This document shows, piece by piece, positions 11,940 to 21,574 of a stretch of DNA of 58,598 bases. Origin of the DNA: Nymphaea colorata (taxonomy: Eukaryota; Streptophyta; Magnoliopsida; Nymphaeales; Nymphaeaceae); NCBI RefSeq assembly GCF_008831285.2, contig NW_022204969.1, forward strand, positions 1 through 58,598, given 5' to 3'. Each line of letters begins with the position of its first letter. Position 1 is the first letter of the stretch. A program made the position numbers and the translations under genes. Under the pieces are notes generated by a model, which was given only the letters and a program-made list of their open reading frames with translations, did no database searches and was not told where the DNA came from.

Positions 11940-11959
11940 ATTCACATCGAAGTCACCCT
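11940..11959 (+). repeat. Left copy of 20 bp direct repeat (likely LINE TSD)
   Basis: attcacatcgaagtcaccct matches attcacatcgaagccaccct at 12776-12795 with one mismatch in 20. The pair brackets the LINE relic, as a target-site duplication would. Confidence 0.65.
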
Positions 11960-11986
11960 ACTAATTTTTAAATTGCAATGTTCTCA

Positions 11987-11991
11987 GGGAG

Positions 11992-12022
<31 letters not shown>

Positions 12023-12026
12023 AAGA
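11987..12026 (+). repeat. GA microsatellite
   Basis: Nearly pure (GA)n with one interruption (gatagtgaga), in the presumed 3' tail of the reverse-strand LINE relic. Confidence 0.85.
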
Positions 12027-12074
12027 AATAAAAATTAACATAACATTAACATAAGTCCAACAAAAAGTTGAATT

Positions 12075-12690
12075 TGAAAAAGTGATTACATCTTAAGATT
12101 AGCTCTTAATTCCTGTAAGAAGTTGGAGGTATCACCATTTCCCCATAGGTTACTGGAAATTAACCAGACATCATACAAAATAGAGGATGTCATGCACTGA
12201 ACTAAGACATTCTCATTCCTATAAATAATATCATTTCTGGAGTTCCAAATGCCCCATACGTAAACAGTCATTCTCTAAATGGTACGCCATTTCTTTTTGT
12301 TTCTCACTCTAACTGGTCCATGGATCAAGGTTCTGAATTGTAGATATGTTTGTGACTTCGATATGAGGCATAGACCAGGTAAGCGCATAAAGATCTCGAG
12401 ACACTCGACAAAACCACATCAGGTGAGTGGTAGACCTCAGCACAATAACATAAAGGACACTTGCTCCCAAGGTGAAAACCAGATCTTGTGAGGTTATTTT
12501 GAGTCTTAATGTGGTCCAATAGAATAAATCATGCAAGAATTTGGATCGTCGAGTAGGACCCCCAGCCCAAAGGAGGTAATGAGGAAACCAGTTCACACCA
12601 GTTGGTTGAAGCAAGCTATATGCATGACGTATATAGAAACACCCTTCGCCATCTTATGCCCATGAAAAAAAGTGCTCTATGAAATAAATC
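12075..12690 (-). pseudogene. LINE (plant L1-type) ORF2 C-terminal relic
   Basis: Reverse-strand frames read, in order: DGEGCFYIRHAYSLLQ (about 12650-12595); WFPHYLLWAGGP and KFLHDLFYWTTLRLK (12590-12500); after a frameshift, TQNNLTRSGFHLGSKCPLCY (about 12505-12445); and near the end VWGIWNSRNDIIYRNE (12255-12205). This is the arrangement of the zf-RVT region in plant LINE ORF2: a G-x-F-x-saY segment, FxW-xxxxxLxT, a CPLC zinc pair, then W-x-iWnxRN. Frameshifts and stops make it dead. Only the C-terminal end is present, typical of 5' truncation. A 20 bp direct repeat brackets it. Confidence 0.75.
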
Positions 12691-12775
12691 CATCTTTGAA
12701 GGGTGAGAGGGGGAGAGAGTCAAGTCTTTCGAAAAATAAACCTATATCTGAAAGTATGACTATAATTATACCTGC

Positions 12776-12795
12776 ATTCACATCGAAGCCACCCT
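12776..12795 (+). repeat. Right copy of 20 bp direct repeat (likely LINE TSD)
   Basis: Partner of 11940-11959, 19 of 20 identical. The enclosed block 11960-12775 would be the inserted LINE. Confidence 0.65.
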
Positions 12796-14097
12796 GACTT
12801 TTTTAGTGGTTCTTCATGCATTTTTTATTGGTTGTTCACTGAACACATCTGCGTACCATTTTATATATTTTTTTCGACATCTGTTAACCATTCAATAGTA
12901 TGACTATAAACTATCTCTGATTATTCTAATAAAAGAGTATTTTGATTATTTCCAACCCTTGGCATGGTATCTTCTGTTAGGACTTAACATATGATGCGTT
13001 CTGAAAGTGATCAAACGTTTGTAATTTAATTTTAATTGTTTAGTTGTCTCGGCAACGCACATGCATTTAATTAGTCAGGTTTTAGAAATAATTGCTCAAA
13101 GCACTGGTTTCGATCAGATGGTTTTGTATATCTATTGGTTAAACTTTTTTTTTTGTCCCATGGCATATTCCATCCGTCGACTTTTCTCCCACATACCAAG
13201 TCAAAAAACTTTAACATATAATTTTTTTGTGTTTGGATCGTTTTCCAAGAGTGTCCTGTTGATTTCCTCCCTCAAAGGATTAATATTTCCTATTCACAAG
13301 AACGCATTCTTAAGTTGTTTGGGTGGCAAAACTCATTTTTTGAGGTAAAAACCGATTCTTCCTTCTAAGACACTGTTTCGTAAGAGTTTGGATGATAAGA
13401 AATGCAAGTTTTACAAAAAATTAATTTTTGGAAGAAAATATTTTACCAAAATTAATTAAAAACAAAAAACTGTTTTGATTCTATATCCAAACATACAAAT
13501 CTGTTTTGCAAAACTAATTAAAAAATAATTTTTAAAAAACTATTTTTCGTTAAATGTTTTTTTGTAGTGTGCCATTAAAACACTAGCACATCTGAGACTG
13601 AACGTACTGAAATATTTCTGCAATCTTTCACAAAATTATACAAAGTGGCTCGATTCTTGGTCAAATAGTAATTCACCAGTCAACTCTTAAAGATCAAGAA
13701 ACGTGCACTCAACTTTTTGGATAAATCTCAACGAGTTGCTTCGGCATGGAAGTCACTAAAATTATAAGGAATAATTTAAACAGTTGCCCTTTTATTGAAA
13801 ATTATCCATTTTATTTTTCTCTTCCTTTGTAGATAATTTAGATTGAGATGAGTAATTTTGTAAATAATCCCTTTATTTTAATGTCTGATGCCCCTGTAGC
13901 TTCTTAAACCCATTAATACGTAACTCGCTGATTTTCCATTGGCCCGTTCAGTGCCACAGCAAATTCAATACTTGGGAGACAATACCCTTGGAGTCCAGGC
14001 TTTACCTTTTCCTCTTTAAGAATTAGGACTTTCTCCAACACTTCAGCGCTCTACCTTGTCAATTAGAGTGTAATATTTTGCAGCTTTAGTAGTTTTC
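12796..14097. other. AT-rich noncoding stretch
   Basis: No convincing gene. Between about 13190 and 13560 the motifs gtgtttggat, agagtttggatgat and atatccaaacat appear in both orientations amid A/T runs. That is typical of nonautonomous DNA elements, but no terminal inverted repeats or target duplication could be fixed. The open frame at 13061-13348 is low complexity and not credible. Confidence 0.4.
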
Positions 14098-14331
14098 ATG
14101 GAAATCAGACTGAAGAACACTTTCGAGGACTCGCCAGCCCGATCAGTGAGTCTTGAAGGGTCAGTTCAGCTGCACAGCCTCACTTTGGTGAGCGGGGAGG
14201 TTAGTGTAACAGAGAACCTGAGATCGGATGCAAACAATCAGTTGAAGAAGCAGAGCATAGACCCGGTGGGTCACTCTAAGGGAAACCTTTTGGGAACAAC
14301 TGTTAAGCCGTTAAGTGTAGGTGCTTTCTAG
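14098..14331 (+). CDS. Unrecognised 77-codon ORF
   Basis: Open frame beginning MEIRLKNTFEDSPARS and ending KPLSVGAF. It has no obvious domain, signal peptide or membrane segment. It is less AT-rich than its surroundings, and a splice-acceptor-like ttttgcag lies about 20 bp before the ATG, so it could be an exon remnant. Flanking DNA is noncoding with transposon debris, and no second exon could be recognised. I do not recognise the protein. Chance ORF is a real possibility. Confidence 0.22.
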   Translation: MEIRLKNTFEDSPARSVSLEGSVQLHSLTLVSGEVSVTENLRSDANNQLKKQSIDPVGHSKGNLLGTTVKPLSVGAF

Positions 14332-14582
14332 AGGTTGCACATAGTTCTTCCTATTTGACCCTAAACTGATCGATCTAGCCAGGTTCAAACAAGCTCTACC
14401 AGGCCTTCGAGGACCGAGCCCACGCATGTGGCAAAAATATGGGAACGACTTGTGACTAGGGGTGAAAGGCCAAACAGGACCGGATATAGCTCGTTTTCCT
14501 TGAAATTTATTCCAAAAGGAATCTCGGTGCATCGCAAAAGACCCGATCAATAAATAGATTAATATTATATGTCTGAAAGAGA

Positions 14583-14590
14583 AGTCCACT
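14583..14590 (+). repeat. Imperfect 8 bp flank (left) of TCGA-rich MITE
   Basis: agtccact against ggtccacc at 14980-14987: six of eight match, as for an aged hAT-type target duplication. Confidence 0.45.
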
Positions 14591-14979
14591 TATGGCTGCA
14601 CAACAAGTTGAGCCAGCTCGAGCTCGACTCGATCGAACTCACTCGTTGAAGCTCAACTTGAACGTGACTTGTTTATTAACGAGTTGAGCTTGAGTTCAAA
14701 TGTATGCTCGAAATGTTAAACGAGTTGAGTTCGAGTTGTAAGAACTCAACTCGACTCGACTATACAATAAATATTGAATTATAACGACAAAAAATCTAAA
14801 CGAGTAAAATGGTTAACATAAATGAGTTCAGTGAGTCGAGTTTGAGCCCAATGTTGTATCATGGAGTCAAGCTTGAGCTTGTTCTAGAGCTTGAGTCGAG
14901 TTTGACCTCGAGTTTTCTGAGTGAAGTCGACTCGAGCTGACCCAACTAGAGCTCGACTTGACTCGTGCATGCAGCCCTG
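14591..14979. mobile_element. TCGA-rich hAT-like MITE (389 bp)
   Basis: The left end tatggctgcacaacaagttg and the reverse complement of the right end, cagggctgcatgcacgagtc, share ggctgca and the following cgagt/caagt wording, as degraded terminal inverted repeats. The interior is a run of degenerate gagctcgactcgag words. Flanks carry an imperfect 8 bp duplication. It has no coding capacity. The hAT assignment rests on the CAGGG-type end and the 8 bp duplication; an unrelated simple-sequence expansion is the alternative. Confidence 0.55.
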
Positions 14980-14987
14980 GGTCCACC

Positions 14988-16333
14988 AGATATTACAAAG
15001 AACGAAACCCTATTTTTAGGTCTTGGTATGAAACCAAGCCCTGGTCTGCCGAAGCCAATTCGAGCTATAAACGAACAAAAAGGAGAAAACTGCAAAATCA
15101 TTGGAATTTGGGAAATAGTTGGCAAATACTGGGTGTCTAACTCATTAATTATATGTCGGTTGATATCAACTAATTTGAAAGTGAATTTTTTGTTGTTTTT
15201 TTTTCTATTTGTAGATAAAAGTTACATAGAAAATATAAATTAATCAAGATCAGAATATGCCCAACGACAGGTTGTGAGCCAAACAGAAAAATATATACCA
15301 TGTTTGAAAAATATATACCATGTTTGAAAAATATATACCAAGTTTGAAAACCCAGAAAACCAGCTATGCTTCATGTCTATATTTGTTTCAACATGCGTGA
15401 TGGTCGATCGAGCAGAAAATTTCATACGATCCTCCCCAATTTTTTGAAAAAATATGATAACAGATATTAAGAAAAATAACTTAGCAAATAGTATAACTAA
15501 AATGTTTTTGCTGTTTTTCGTAATTAAAAGAGAAACCAATTTTCTAAGACTTTAACTCACTAATATTTCATTTGTGTTTTTTGTAAAAAAAACAACGATA
15601 TCTCTCCCCCTCTCTCTCGCTGCCCCCCCCTCCAAAAAAAAAATAATAATAAATAAAATCCAATTATGGGCTGTTCATTCATTGGTGCACTGTTTGGGAT
15701 GTCCACTGTACATGAGCATCCACAATCCCTGAAAATGTTGCTGTTGTCTTAAAGATATGCACAATGAGCTAGAATCAACAGATTAATTGGCACCATTTTG
15801 GGGATTTTGTTCAGACTTGTTAGCAACCGACACACACCATTTTTATTAATGACTTTTCAAAATATTTTTGTAAAAAACTTAATAGCTTCAATATTAATTA
15901 ATTTTGAATAATTTACTGTGAAATTTAATATCATCCTATGTGTTAATTTCCAATCCAGATACCAATTAACTAAGCTAAACATGCCAAATTGTTTCGTTCT
16001 GACAACAAGGAATAGATGCTTCCATATTTATTCAGAAATTAGTATATAGCTTTTATTGTTCCTTTAAGCACCAAATTAATTATATATCTTCAGGGAGTTC
16101 TAGACTTAAATATTGCTCTTTTAATATTATGGCAACATATTAGGTTAAAACTAGCTAAGTGATTTACAGGTTCTTAGGTAACAGATTATGTGCTTTTCAC
16201 AAGGATAAACAATAGGAATATTTGCAATTATTTGTTGCATTAAGAATAAAATTCACATGAAATGGAGGCACTTTGGGCGTTACTCTCTTCCACTGTAAAA
16301 CATGGGGAAACAAATGGAGGCTCCCGAAATGTC
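14988..16333. other. AT-rich noncoding stretch with short repeats
   Basis: No gene recognised. It contains a 20 bp tandem repeat at 15286-15350 and a pyrimidine-rich tract followed by an A-run at about 15599-15660. Short open frames at 14958-15243 and 15240-15539 have low-complexity compositions and no recognisable domain. Confidence 0.45.
15286..15350 (+). repeat. 20 bp tandem repeat, about 3.2 copies
   Basis: The unit tgtttgaaaaatatatacca occurs at 15301-15320 and 15321-15340, with partial copies on either side. Confidence 0.9.
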
Positions 16334-16372
16334 TTAATATATTTTAATATAATGTCTAGGAAGAAGAACTTA
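16334..16372 (+). repeat. 39 bp direct repeat, copy 1
   Basis: Begins ttaatatattttaatataat and ends aagaagaactta. It is repeated exactly at 16409-16447, offset 75 bp, so it is a recent local duplication. Confidence 0.85.
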
Positions 16373-16408
16373 ATATAAAACATTGGGACTTGTTATATAT
16401 GCACTGTT

Positions 16409-16447
16409 TTAATATATTTTAATATAATGTCTAGGAAGAAGAACTTA
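16409..16447 (+). repeat. 39 bp direct repeat, copy 2
   Basis: Exact partner of 16334-16372. Confidence 0.85.
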
Positions 16448-16773
16448 AATTAATTCACGCATTATTGCACTGCAAACTACTCCATACATTAGATGGTCCA
16501 AGTAAATGACATGTCTATGATAAACCACAAAATAAGTAACCAACACATAGAGAGTTCAAAATTTTGAGACCCACTTTGTAAACTTAATTGATTTCCTCCA
16601 TACCTACACACTTAGTATTACCTTTTAGTACTGCTTCATCATTTGAACCATTCAGATCCACATTTTACAGGTAACTCAATCATTTTCTAGTGCACTATTC
16701 TCATTTAAAACATCTCATATTTCATCCTTTAATTTTATTGATTTTTTCGAAGTCAATTAATTGCAAAACGTTG

Positions 16774-16823
16774 CATTCTTGGATACATGTTCTATATGAA
16801 CACCACATTCTTGGATACATGTT
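16774..16823 (+). repeat. Two copies of an 18 bp word
   Basis: cattcttggatacatgtt occurs at 16774-16791 and 16806-16823, just left of the LTR C homology. Confidence 0.8.
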
Positions 16824-16834
16824 ACAACACAATC

Positions 16835-16969
16835 ACACCTTCAACCTTCTAGAAACTTCCACATGTGTGACAAGGAACACCATGATTCAATTTTACAGTT
16901 TTACAATGGGCGTAAAGAAAACAGAGTTAATAACACGGCTTTAACAATTAGTTTTCATTTTTCATAACA
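16835..16969 (-). mobile_element. LTR C: partial 3' LTR of copia element E1
   Basis: On the reverse strand this begins TGTTATGAAAAATGAAAAC directly after the polypurine tract. It matches the first ~140 bp of LTR A (TGTTACAAAAATGAAAAC at 25389 leftward), including a shared CTTCTAGAAGGTTGAAGG-like patch. Homology to LTR A stops at about 16835, so the LTR is truncated or its distal part has diverged. Confidence 0.7.
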
Positions 16970-16982
16970 CCCCTCCTTCAAA
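16970..16982 (-). other. Polypurine tract of E1
   Basis: On the reverse strand TTTGAAGGAGGGG lies immediately before the TGTTATG start of LTR C. This is the expected plus-strand primer position of a copia element. Confidence 0.7.
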
Positions 16983-16984
16983 CT

Positions 16985-17620
16985 GGTGAATGAGGTCTCC
17001 AAAACCCAGTTTGAGCTTTTAAAATTTGACTTGATCTTTGACAAGGGACTTGGTGAATAGATCAGCAGATGTAAGTACGATGGAACGTAGCTTGTGACAA
17101 TTGTTCCGTTTTTTAATTGCTCACGCACTAGATGGCAGTCGATCTCCCCATGCTTGGTGCTTTCATGTAAAATTGAGCTCACTGCCATTTGTAATGCTGA
17201 TCTCATCACAAAGAAGATGCACTGGTGAAGGAGGAGGCACTTGGAGGTCTTTTAGAAGACATCTTATCCATATCTCAGCAGTAGTTGCGCAATATTTTTA
17301 TTTCGGCTGAGAAGTGAGATACTATCCTCAGTTTTTATGTTTTTCAGAAGATTAGACATTCTCCTAATTAAACATAGTAACCAGAGATTGATTTTTTGGT
17401 GTCTTTGCAAGCTCCGTAGTTGGCATCAAAATACGTGGTAAGCTTGAAATTGACATGTATTGGAAGAAAAATTCCATGACCGCGTGAAGTTTGAGAAAGC
17501 GTAATACTTTTATAGCAGAATTGTAGTGAGTAGTCGGTTTCTGCATATGGTGGCTAGGAAAGTAAATAGCAAAAACTATTTCTGGCCTGGTTATAGTCAG
17601 ATATATAAGATGCCCCACAA
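16985..17620 (-). pseudogene. E1 RNase H and C-terminal pol remnant
   Basis: Frames on the reverse strand include a VGHLIYLTITRPEIVFA-type segment (17618-17570), which marks the RT/RNase H junction in copia, and further on HESTKHGEIDCHLVREQLKNG (about 17165-17105, from the standard HERTKHIEIDCH motif). A terminal ETSFTSLKEGC frame runs into the polypurine tract. Frames are broken between the blocks. Confidence 0.8.
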
Positions 17621-17639
17621 TCTTTGAAATAGTGAAGGA

Positions 17640-18540
17640 TTTTTAAATCTTATCGACAAGGTTCCATGCGATCCTCAGATGGCTTGGCATTGAGAAGGCT
17701 TAATTCATCAATAATGCCACAAAAAATACTTGCGTTGTGATGAAAATATTCATTTCTTCCCTTTGCTAAGCTCTAGGCGAAGGAAATATTTTAAGTTGCC
17801 CATCTTTCATGCAAAATCTTTTGCCAAGATACATTTGAAGTTTTCTAGGTATTCCATGTCATTCCTGAAACAATGAGAGCGTTGATGTACACCAAAATTA
17901 CCATGAACACCCTTTCTCTTTGATATGCACACAGTGTGTAATCACACTTGGATTGCATAAAACCATAGCTCACCACTTCTGACGAGAACTTCAAGAACCT
18001 GTTTTGAGGAGCATGTTTCAGCCCAGAGATAAACTTGTTTAGCTTGCACAATTTTGTTTCTCCTTTTCACAATAACTAGGAGGCAATGTCATGTAGATTT
18101 CTTCATTCAATATCCCGTTTAGAAAGAAGTTATACACATCCATTTGTTGCAGCAGCCAATTTCGTTTTGCAGCTATTGAAATCAAACAACAAATAATAAC
18201 AAGTTCGGCGGCAGCAGCATAGGTCTCATGGAAATCCAAGCCTTCCACTTGTGCATACCCTTTGGCCACTAATATGGCTTTGAACCTTTCTATTTCACCA
18301 TTCACCTTATACTTGATCTGATAAACTCACTTGCAGCTGATGGGTTTGACATTATTTGAAGGGGAGACTAGGGTCCAAGTATTGTTTGATTCCACCGCCA
18401 TAATTTCTTCTTGCATGGCTCTTTTCCAATTTGTATGTTGCTCTGCCTGACTAAAGCATGAAGGTTTGGTTTGAGGAAAGTTATTCAACAGGAAGCTTTT
18501 AAGAGCAGCTGAAAAATGGGAAAAAGACAACTTATGACAA
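17640..18540 (-). pseudogene. E1 reverse transcriptase remnant
   Basis: Reads NWKRAMQEEIMAVESNNTW (about 18440-18385), ERFKAILVAKGYAQVEGLDF (18290-18230), motif A QMDVYNFFLNG (about 18150-18115), EEIYMTLPPSY, then CKLNKFISGLKHAPQNRF (about 18045-17990), and motif B/C where the usual YVDD is YINA (about 17890). It continues as KYFLGIEIFITT near 17745. Loss of both motif-C aspartates means no polymerase activity. At least three frame breaks are visible. Confidence 0.85.
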
Positions 18541-18913
18541 ATGATACCTTGTGGAATCCCTTTTCTAGGGAAGTATTTGTTTCAACCTCATCACTTGATT
18601 CTAAAACAATTTCAGGTGGTTGTTCAATGTTTGTACAATCAGTAGTCATGACATCATCTTGGCTTTCAGTCAGTCGACAAGAACAAGGGCCTTGTTCACT
18701 TTAATTTCTACTCTCAAGTGTATGATTGTCATCAAATGTGAGAGGAATAACTTGAAAATGTGAGACTTTGCTCCCATACTTTCAGAATTTGAAGGGAAAT
18801 TCAGTTTGATTGAAGACCATATCCCTACAAACGATTTTTTTTTTTGTTTCCAAATCAAGTAGATTGTAGCCTTTTTGTTCAATAGGATATCCAATGAGCA
18901 CACCTCGCTGAAC

Positions 18914-18921
18914 CTTGTGAC
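18914..18921 (+). repeat. 8 bp target duplication, left copy
   Basis: cttgtgac versus catgtgac at 19349-19356, seven of eight identical. Confidence 0.75.
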
Positions 18922-19348
18922 TAGGGATAACTGATCGGATTCGGATCCAATATATCCTTAATCATATCAGCTTTTTTGGATATTCAAATATTTGGATCCG
19001 AATTCAAATAAAGAAGTCATATCCGAACCCGAAATCCAATTTGACGATCCAAATCTGATTTTGATATTTATATTTGAATCCAAATTTTGAACCAGATTTT
19101 GCTAATTTTTGAAATTTAATAGCAGTAGATATAGGATATTTGTCTAAAAATGAATCTGATCCGAATTTGCTTCTGAATTCGATCGGATATTTATGTATAT
19201 CTAAATCTGAATTCGTATATGATTGGATGCCATTTATTAAATCTGAATCCAATCTGATTTCCTAATTGGATATTTTTTTTTCCATGTCCGATTTGTTCGG
19301 ATCGGATTGGTCAGATGTCCAATTCAATTCGATATATTGACATCCCTA
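18922..19348. mobile_element. hAT-type MITE inserted in E1 integrase (427 bp)
   Basis: The ends are tagggataactgatc on the left and, reverse-complemented, tagggatgtcaatat on the right. They share TAGGGAT and sit inside an 8 bp duplication. The interior is an AT-rich run of ggatccgaat, gatcggattcgg and atccgaaccc words, a pattern common in plant nonautonomous hAT elements with TAGGGATGTCAAT ends. Copy F shows uninterrupted sequence at the homologous point (around 9819-9838), confirming insertion. The open frame at 19004-19252 is a by-product of the repetitive composition. Confidence 0.85.
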
Positions 19349-19356
19349 CATGTGAC
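19349..19356 (+). repeat. 8 bp target duplication, right copy
   Basis: catgtgac, partner of 18914-18921. Confidence 0.75.
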
Positions 19357-20399
19357 CGAATTTTTCATGTGGTTTGAGGTTGGTGGAAAAATACAAACAA
19401 CCAAACACGCATATATGCTTGTAACGTGGTTTTCTTTTAAATAATTTTTCAAAGGGACATTCTTTGTCAAGTTCTTTTTTTTTGGATGGGGTCCTATTTA
19501 TTAAATATGTGGCTGTTAATGCACGTAAGTCCCAGCATTTTAAGGGTAGACCTGACTGAAACTTGAGACAGACACCACATTCAAGATGTGCTGACACTTT
19601 TTCCCAACTATGCGGTTTTGTTGAGGCATGTTGGGGCATGAATGTTGATGTAGGATGTCTCTATCACGGAAAAAAAAATTGTCATTTGAGAAGAACTCGG
19701 TTCCACTATCTATCCTATTTTTAACACATCTGTTTTGGACTGTTTCTCAGTCATGTTAATGAAATGTTTAAGCAAATCACCTACTTCACGTTTATACTTC
19801 AATAGGTAAACCCACATGGCTCTTGAAAAATCATCCATAATAGACAAAAGGTAATGTGCTTGAGTATGTGACGCTTGGGAAACATTATTCCCAAGAGCTT
19901 TCGTAAACAGAAACTAGCAAATCAAAAGGTTTAGCAAAACATGATTCACTTAATTTGAACATCAATCTATATTGTTTAGCAACGCTACATACTTCACAGA
20001 AATTATTTGACAACTAATGATAGAGTGATGCTTTCAGAGCATTTGATTCTTTGAGCAGGATGGGTGCCCAAGTCTCATATGCCAAACATCAAAATCTGAT
20101 TGAGTGGGTTTCGTGAACCTACAGTTGTAAGAGGTGACTTGAAAATGAAGAATCCCCCTGATGAATCACCCAGCCCAGTCCACGTCATGGAGATTGGGTC
20201 CGGAACAAAGCACCCAGTAGTGGGGAAAATCAAATGACGCTTGGTATTCTGAATAAATCTGCTCACTGACAATATGTTGTAAGCAAACTTTGGAAGATAA
20301 TACACTTTTTGAAGAAAAATGGAAGGTGATAGAACAACTTTACCGACACATGTAGCATATATCATTTGTTGTCCTAAACTCTAATTGAAAATGCAACAG

Positions 20400-20590
20400 C
20401 TAATTTTGTGTCATCTAGCATTGATTTATGGCAGCATGACATGTGGTGACTAGCACCAATATCTATTACCCTGGTGTCCAGTTTGAAGAATGACATAGCT
20501 AGAAAGTTTATTTGGGTTAATGATTGATTTTTGAGGAGTTTTTTGAATTGAATAAATTCATCTTCAGTTAGAATTGGAGCAATGTCCTTG
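20400..20590 (-). pseudogene. E1 protease remnant
   Basis: VIDIGASHHM at about 20471-20439 corresponds to the aspartic protease active site, normally D-S/T-G-A. The hydroxyl residue is replaced by isoleucine, so activity is unlikely. It lies between the gag zinc-knuckle remnant and the integrase, as expected for copia. Confidence 0.72.
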
Positions 20591-21557
20591 CTGAACTATT
20601 TTCCATGCATGGAGGAGATTAAGGCATTGGAATCAGTTTTCCCTCCAACAAAGGCCTTGATAATAGCCCCCTTGTCTAGATATATTTTCCACCTATAAAG
20701 TTTGGAGGGGATCCATTTAATTTGAAGCATCGTTCCTTTGATGTCTTGCAATCTTGCAGTAATTGCAGAAGTATTGTGGGTGCCTGTTTTGTTGGTTTTT
20801 GAATGCATTCAAATTTGCACTTGCTGAGAGACCAACATACTCCACAGCACTAGTTTGAAGGCGAGCTTCTCCTCTTGAAGGACCGGTGCATGTCTTTTGT
20901 AGAGAAGGCAAGGGTTGCATATGTAGAATTTGCCATCTTATAGCATTGAATGAATCATTCAATCTCATAAGAAATTCAATCACTCTCTCTTCTTGTTGCT
21001 TTTCAGCAACCACTTTCAAGGCATTGCAAGAGCATTCCGAAAGAACATCATAGGATGAAAGCTTATGCCAATATTGTAAAATAAAGAGCAACAAATATAT
21101 TTTCTTGATTCAAATGACTAATGGAGGACTTGAGTTGGTACTTATGAGGGGTTTGTGCTTTCAGTGAATAGGTCCTTTAAGTGTGCCCAGACTTCAATAG
21201 TTGTGGTGGTGTAGATGATATTGCTTGATAATTATTTGAGATGGAGTTAAGAATCCATGAAAGACCATGTGATTGCGAAGCCTTCCACATCATGACCTCA
21301 GGAGCTGCAACGCTGGGTTTGGGAAGACTACCTTCAACAAAGGCCAAGTTGTTTTTGGTAGACAATGCGATTCTCATAGCATGACTCCAGGTTGAGTAAT
21401 TTTCACTAGTTACTAATTGTGAAACCAATATAGTACCAGGGTTGTCTGAATGATGAAGGAAAAAGAGGTTTTCAATAGTGATGATGTTGTTACCATAAGA
21501 GGACTCTGCTCCACTTGCTGAAAAAGAGTTGGAAGAATTGGGAGCCTTGCCTGTGAT
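20590..21557 (-). pseudogene. E1 gag remnant
   Basis: It starts right after the primer site as a frame reading GKAPNSSNSFSASGAESS, then LFFLHHSDNPGTILVSQLV and SENYSTWSHAMRIALSTKN (about 21430-21350). This is the usual copia gag opening. EERVIEFLMRLNDSFNAI (about 20990-20935) and MQPLPSLQKTC follow, with a decayed zinc knuckle CNYCKIARHQRN near 20770-20735. The expected start codon reads ATC where ATG would be. Several frameshifts are present. Confidence 0.8.
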
Positions 21558-21571
21558 GGCTCTGTATTATA
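21558..21571 (-). other. E1 primer-binding site (decayed)
   Basis: On + this reads ggctctgtattata. The reverse strand gives ATAATACAGAGCC against the usual TGGTATCAGAGCC, complementary to initiator Met tRNA. CAGAGCC is intact and the first half is mutated. It lies between LTR B and gag. Confidence 0.6.
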
Positions 21572-21574
21572 GTA

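Larger units (their letters stand above)
18590..20130 (-). pseudogene. E1 integrase remnant (interrupted by MITE)
   Basis: FDVWHMRLGHPS (about 20096-20059) is the GAG-pre-integrase motif. SIMDDFSRAMWVYL lies near 19846-19800 and IDSGTEFFSND near 19715-19680. Further on come [28 protein letters not shown] and VFGCLYFSTNLKPHEKFG (19600-19350), and after the MITE a YPIEQKGYNLLDLE frame (18900-18840). A rearranged patch near 19870-19910 replaces the part that reads LLHCDVWEPY in copy F. It is the paralogue of 8972-10168 on the other strand. Confidence 0.85.
16970..21574 (-). mobile_element. E1: internal region of a decayed Ty1/copia element
   Basis: Reverse-strand order: primer site (21558-21571), gag, protease, GAG-pre-integrase, integrase, reverse transcriptase, RNase H, polypurine tract. 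This is the Ty1/copia order, with integrase before RT. Many stops and frameshifts, altered catalytic residues in protease and RT, and a MITE in the integrase show that it is dead. Its upstream LTR is LTR B and its downstream LTR is LTR C. These two do not match at their starts, so E1 is part of a recombinant complex and not a simple element. Confidence 0.88.

Noticed and set aside
12279-12491. 70-codon forward ORF
   Set aside because: Antisense shadow of the LINE ORF2 relic, whose zinc-finger region is on the other strand.
14311-14589. 92-codon reverse ORF
   Set aside because: It overlaps the end of the 14098 ORF and the MITE border, with no domain or homologous wording recognised.
16690-16944. 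84-codon forward ORF
   Set aside because: Antisense to LTR C and adjacent AT-rich DNA; no recognisable domain.
19004-19252. 82-codon reverse ORF rich in D, Y, K
   Set aside because: It lies wholly inside the hAT-like MITE and arises from its ggatccgaat-type word repeats.
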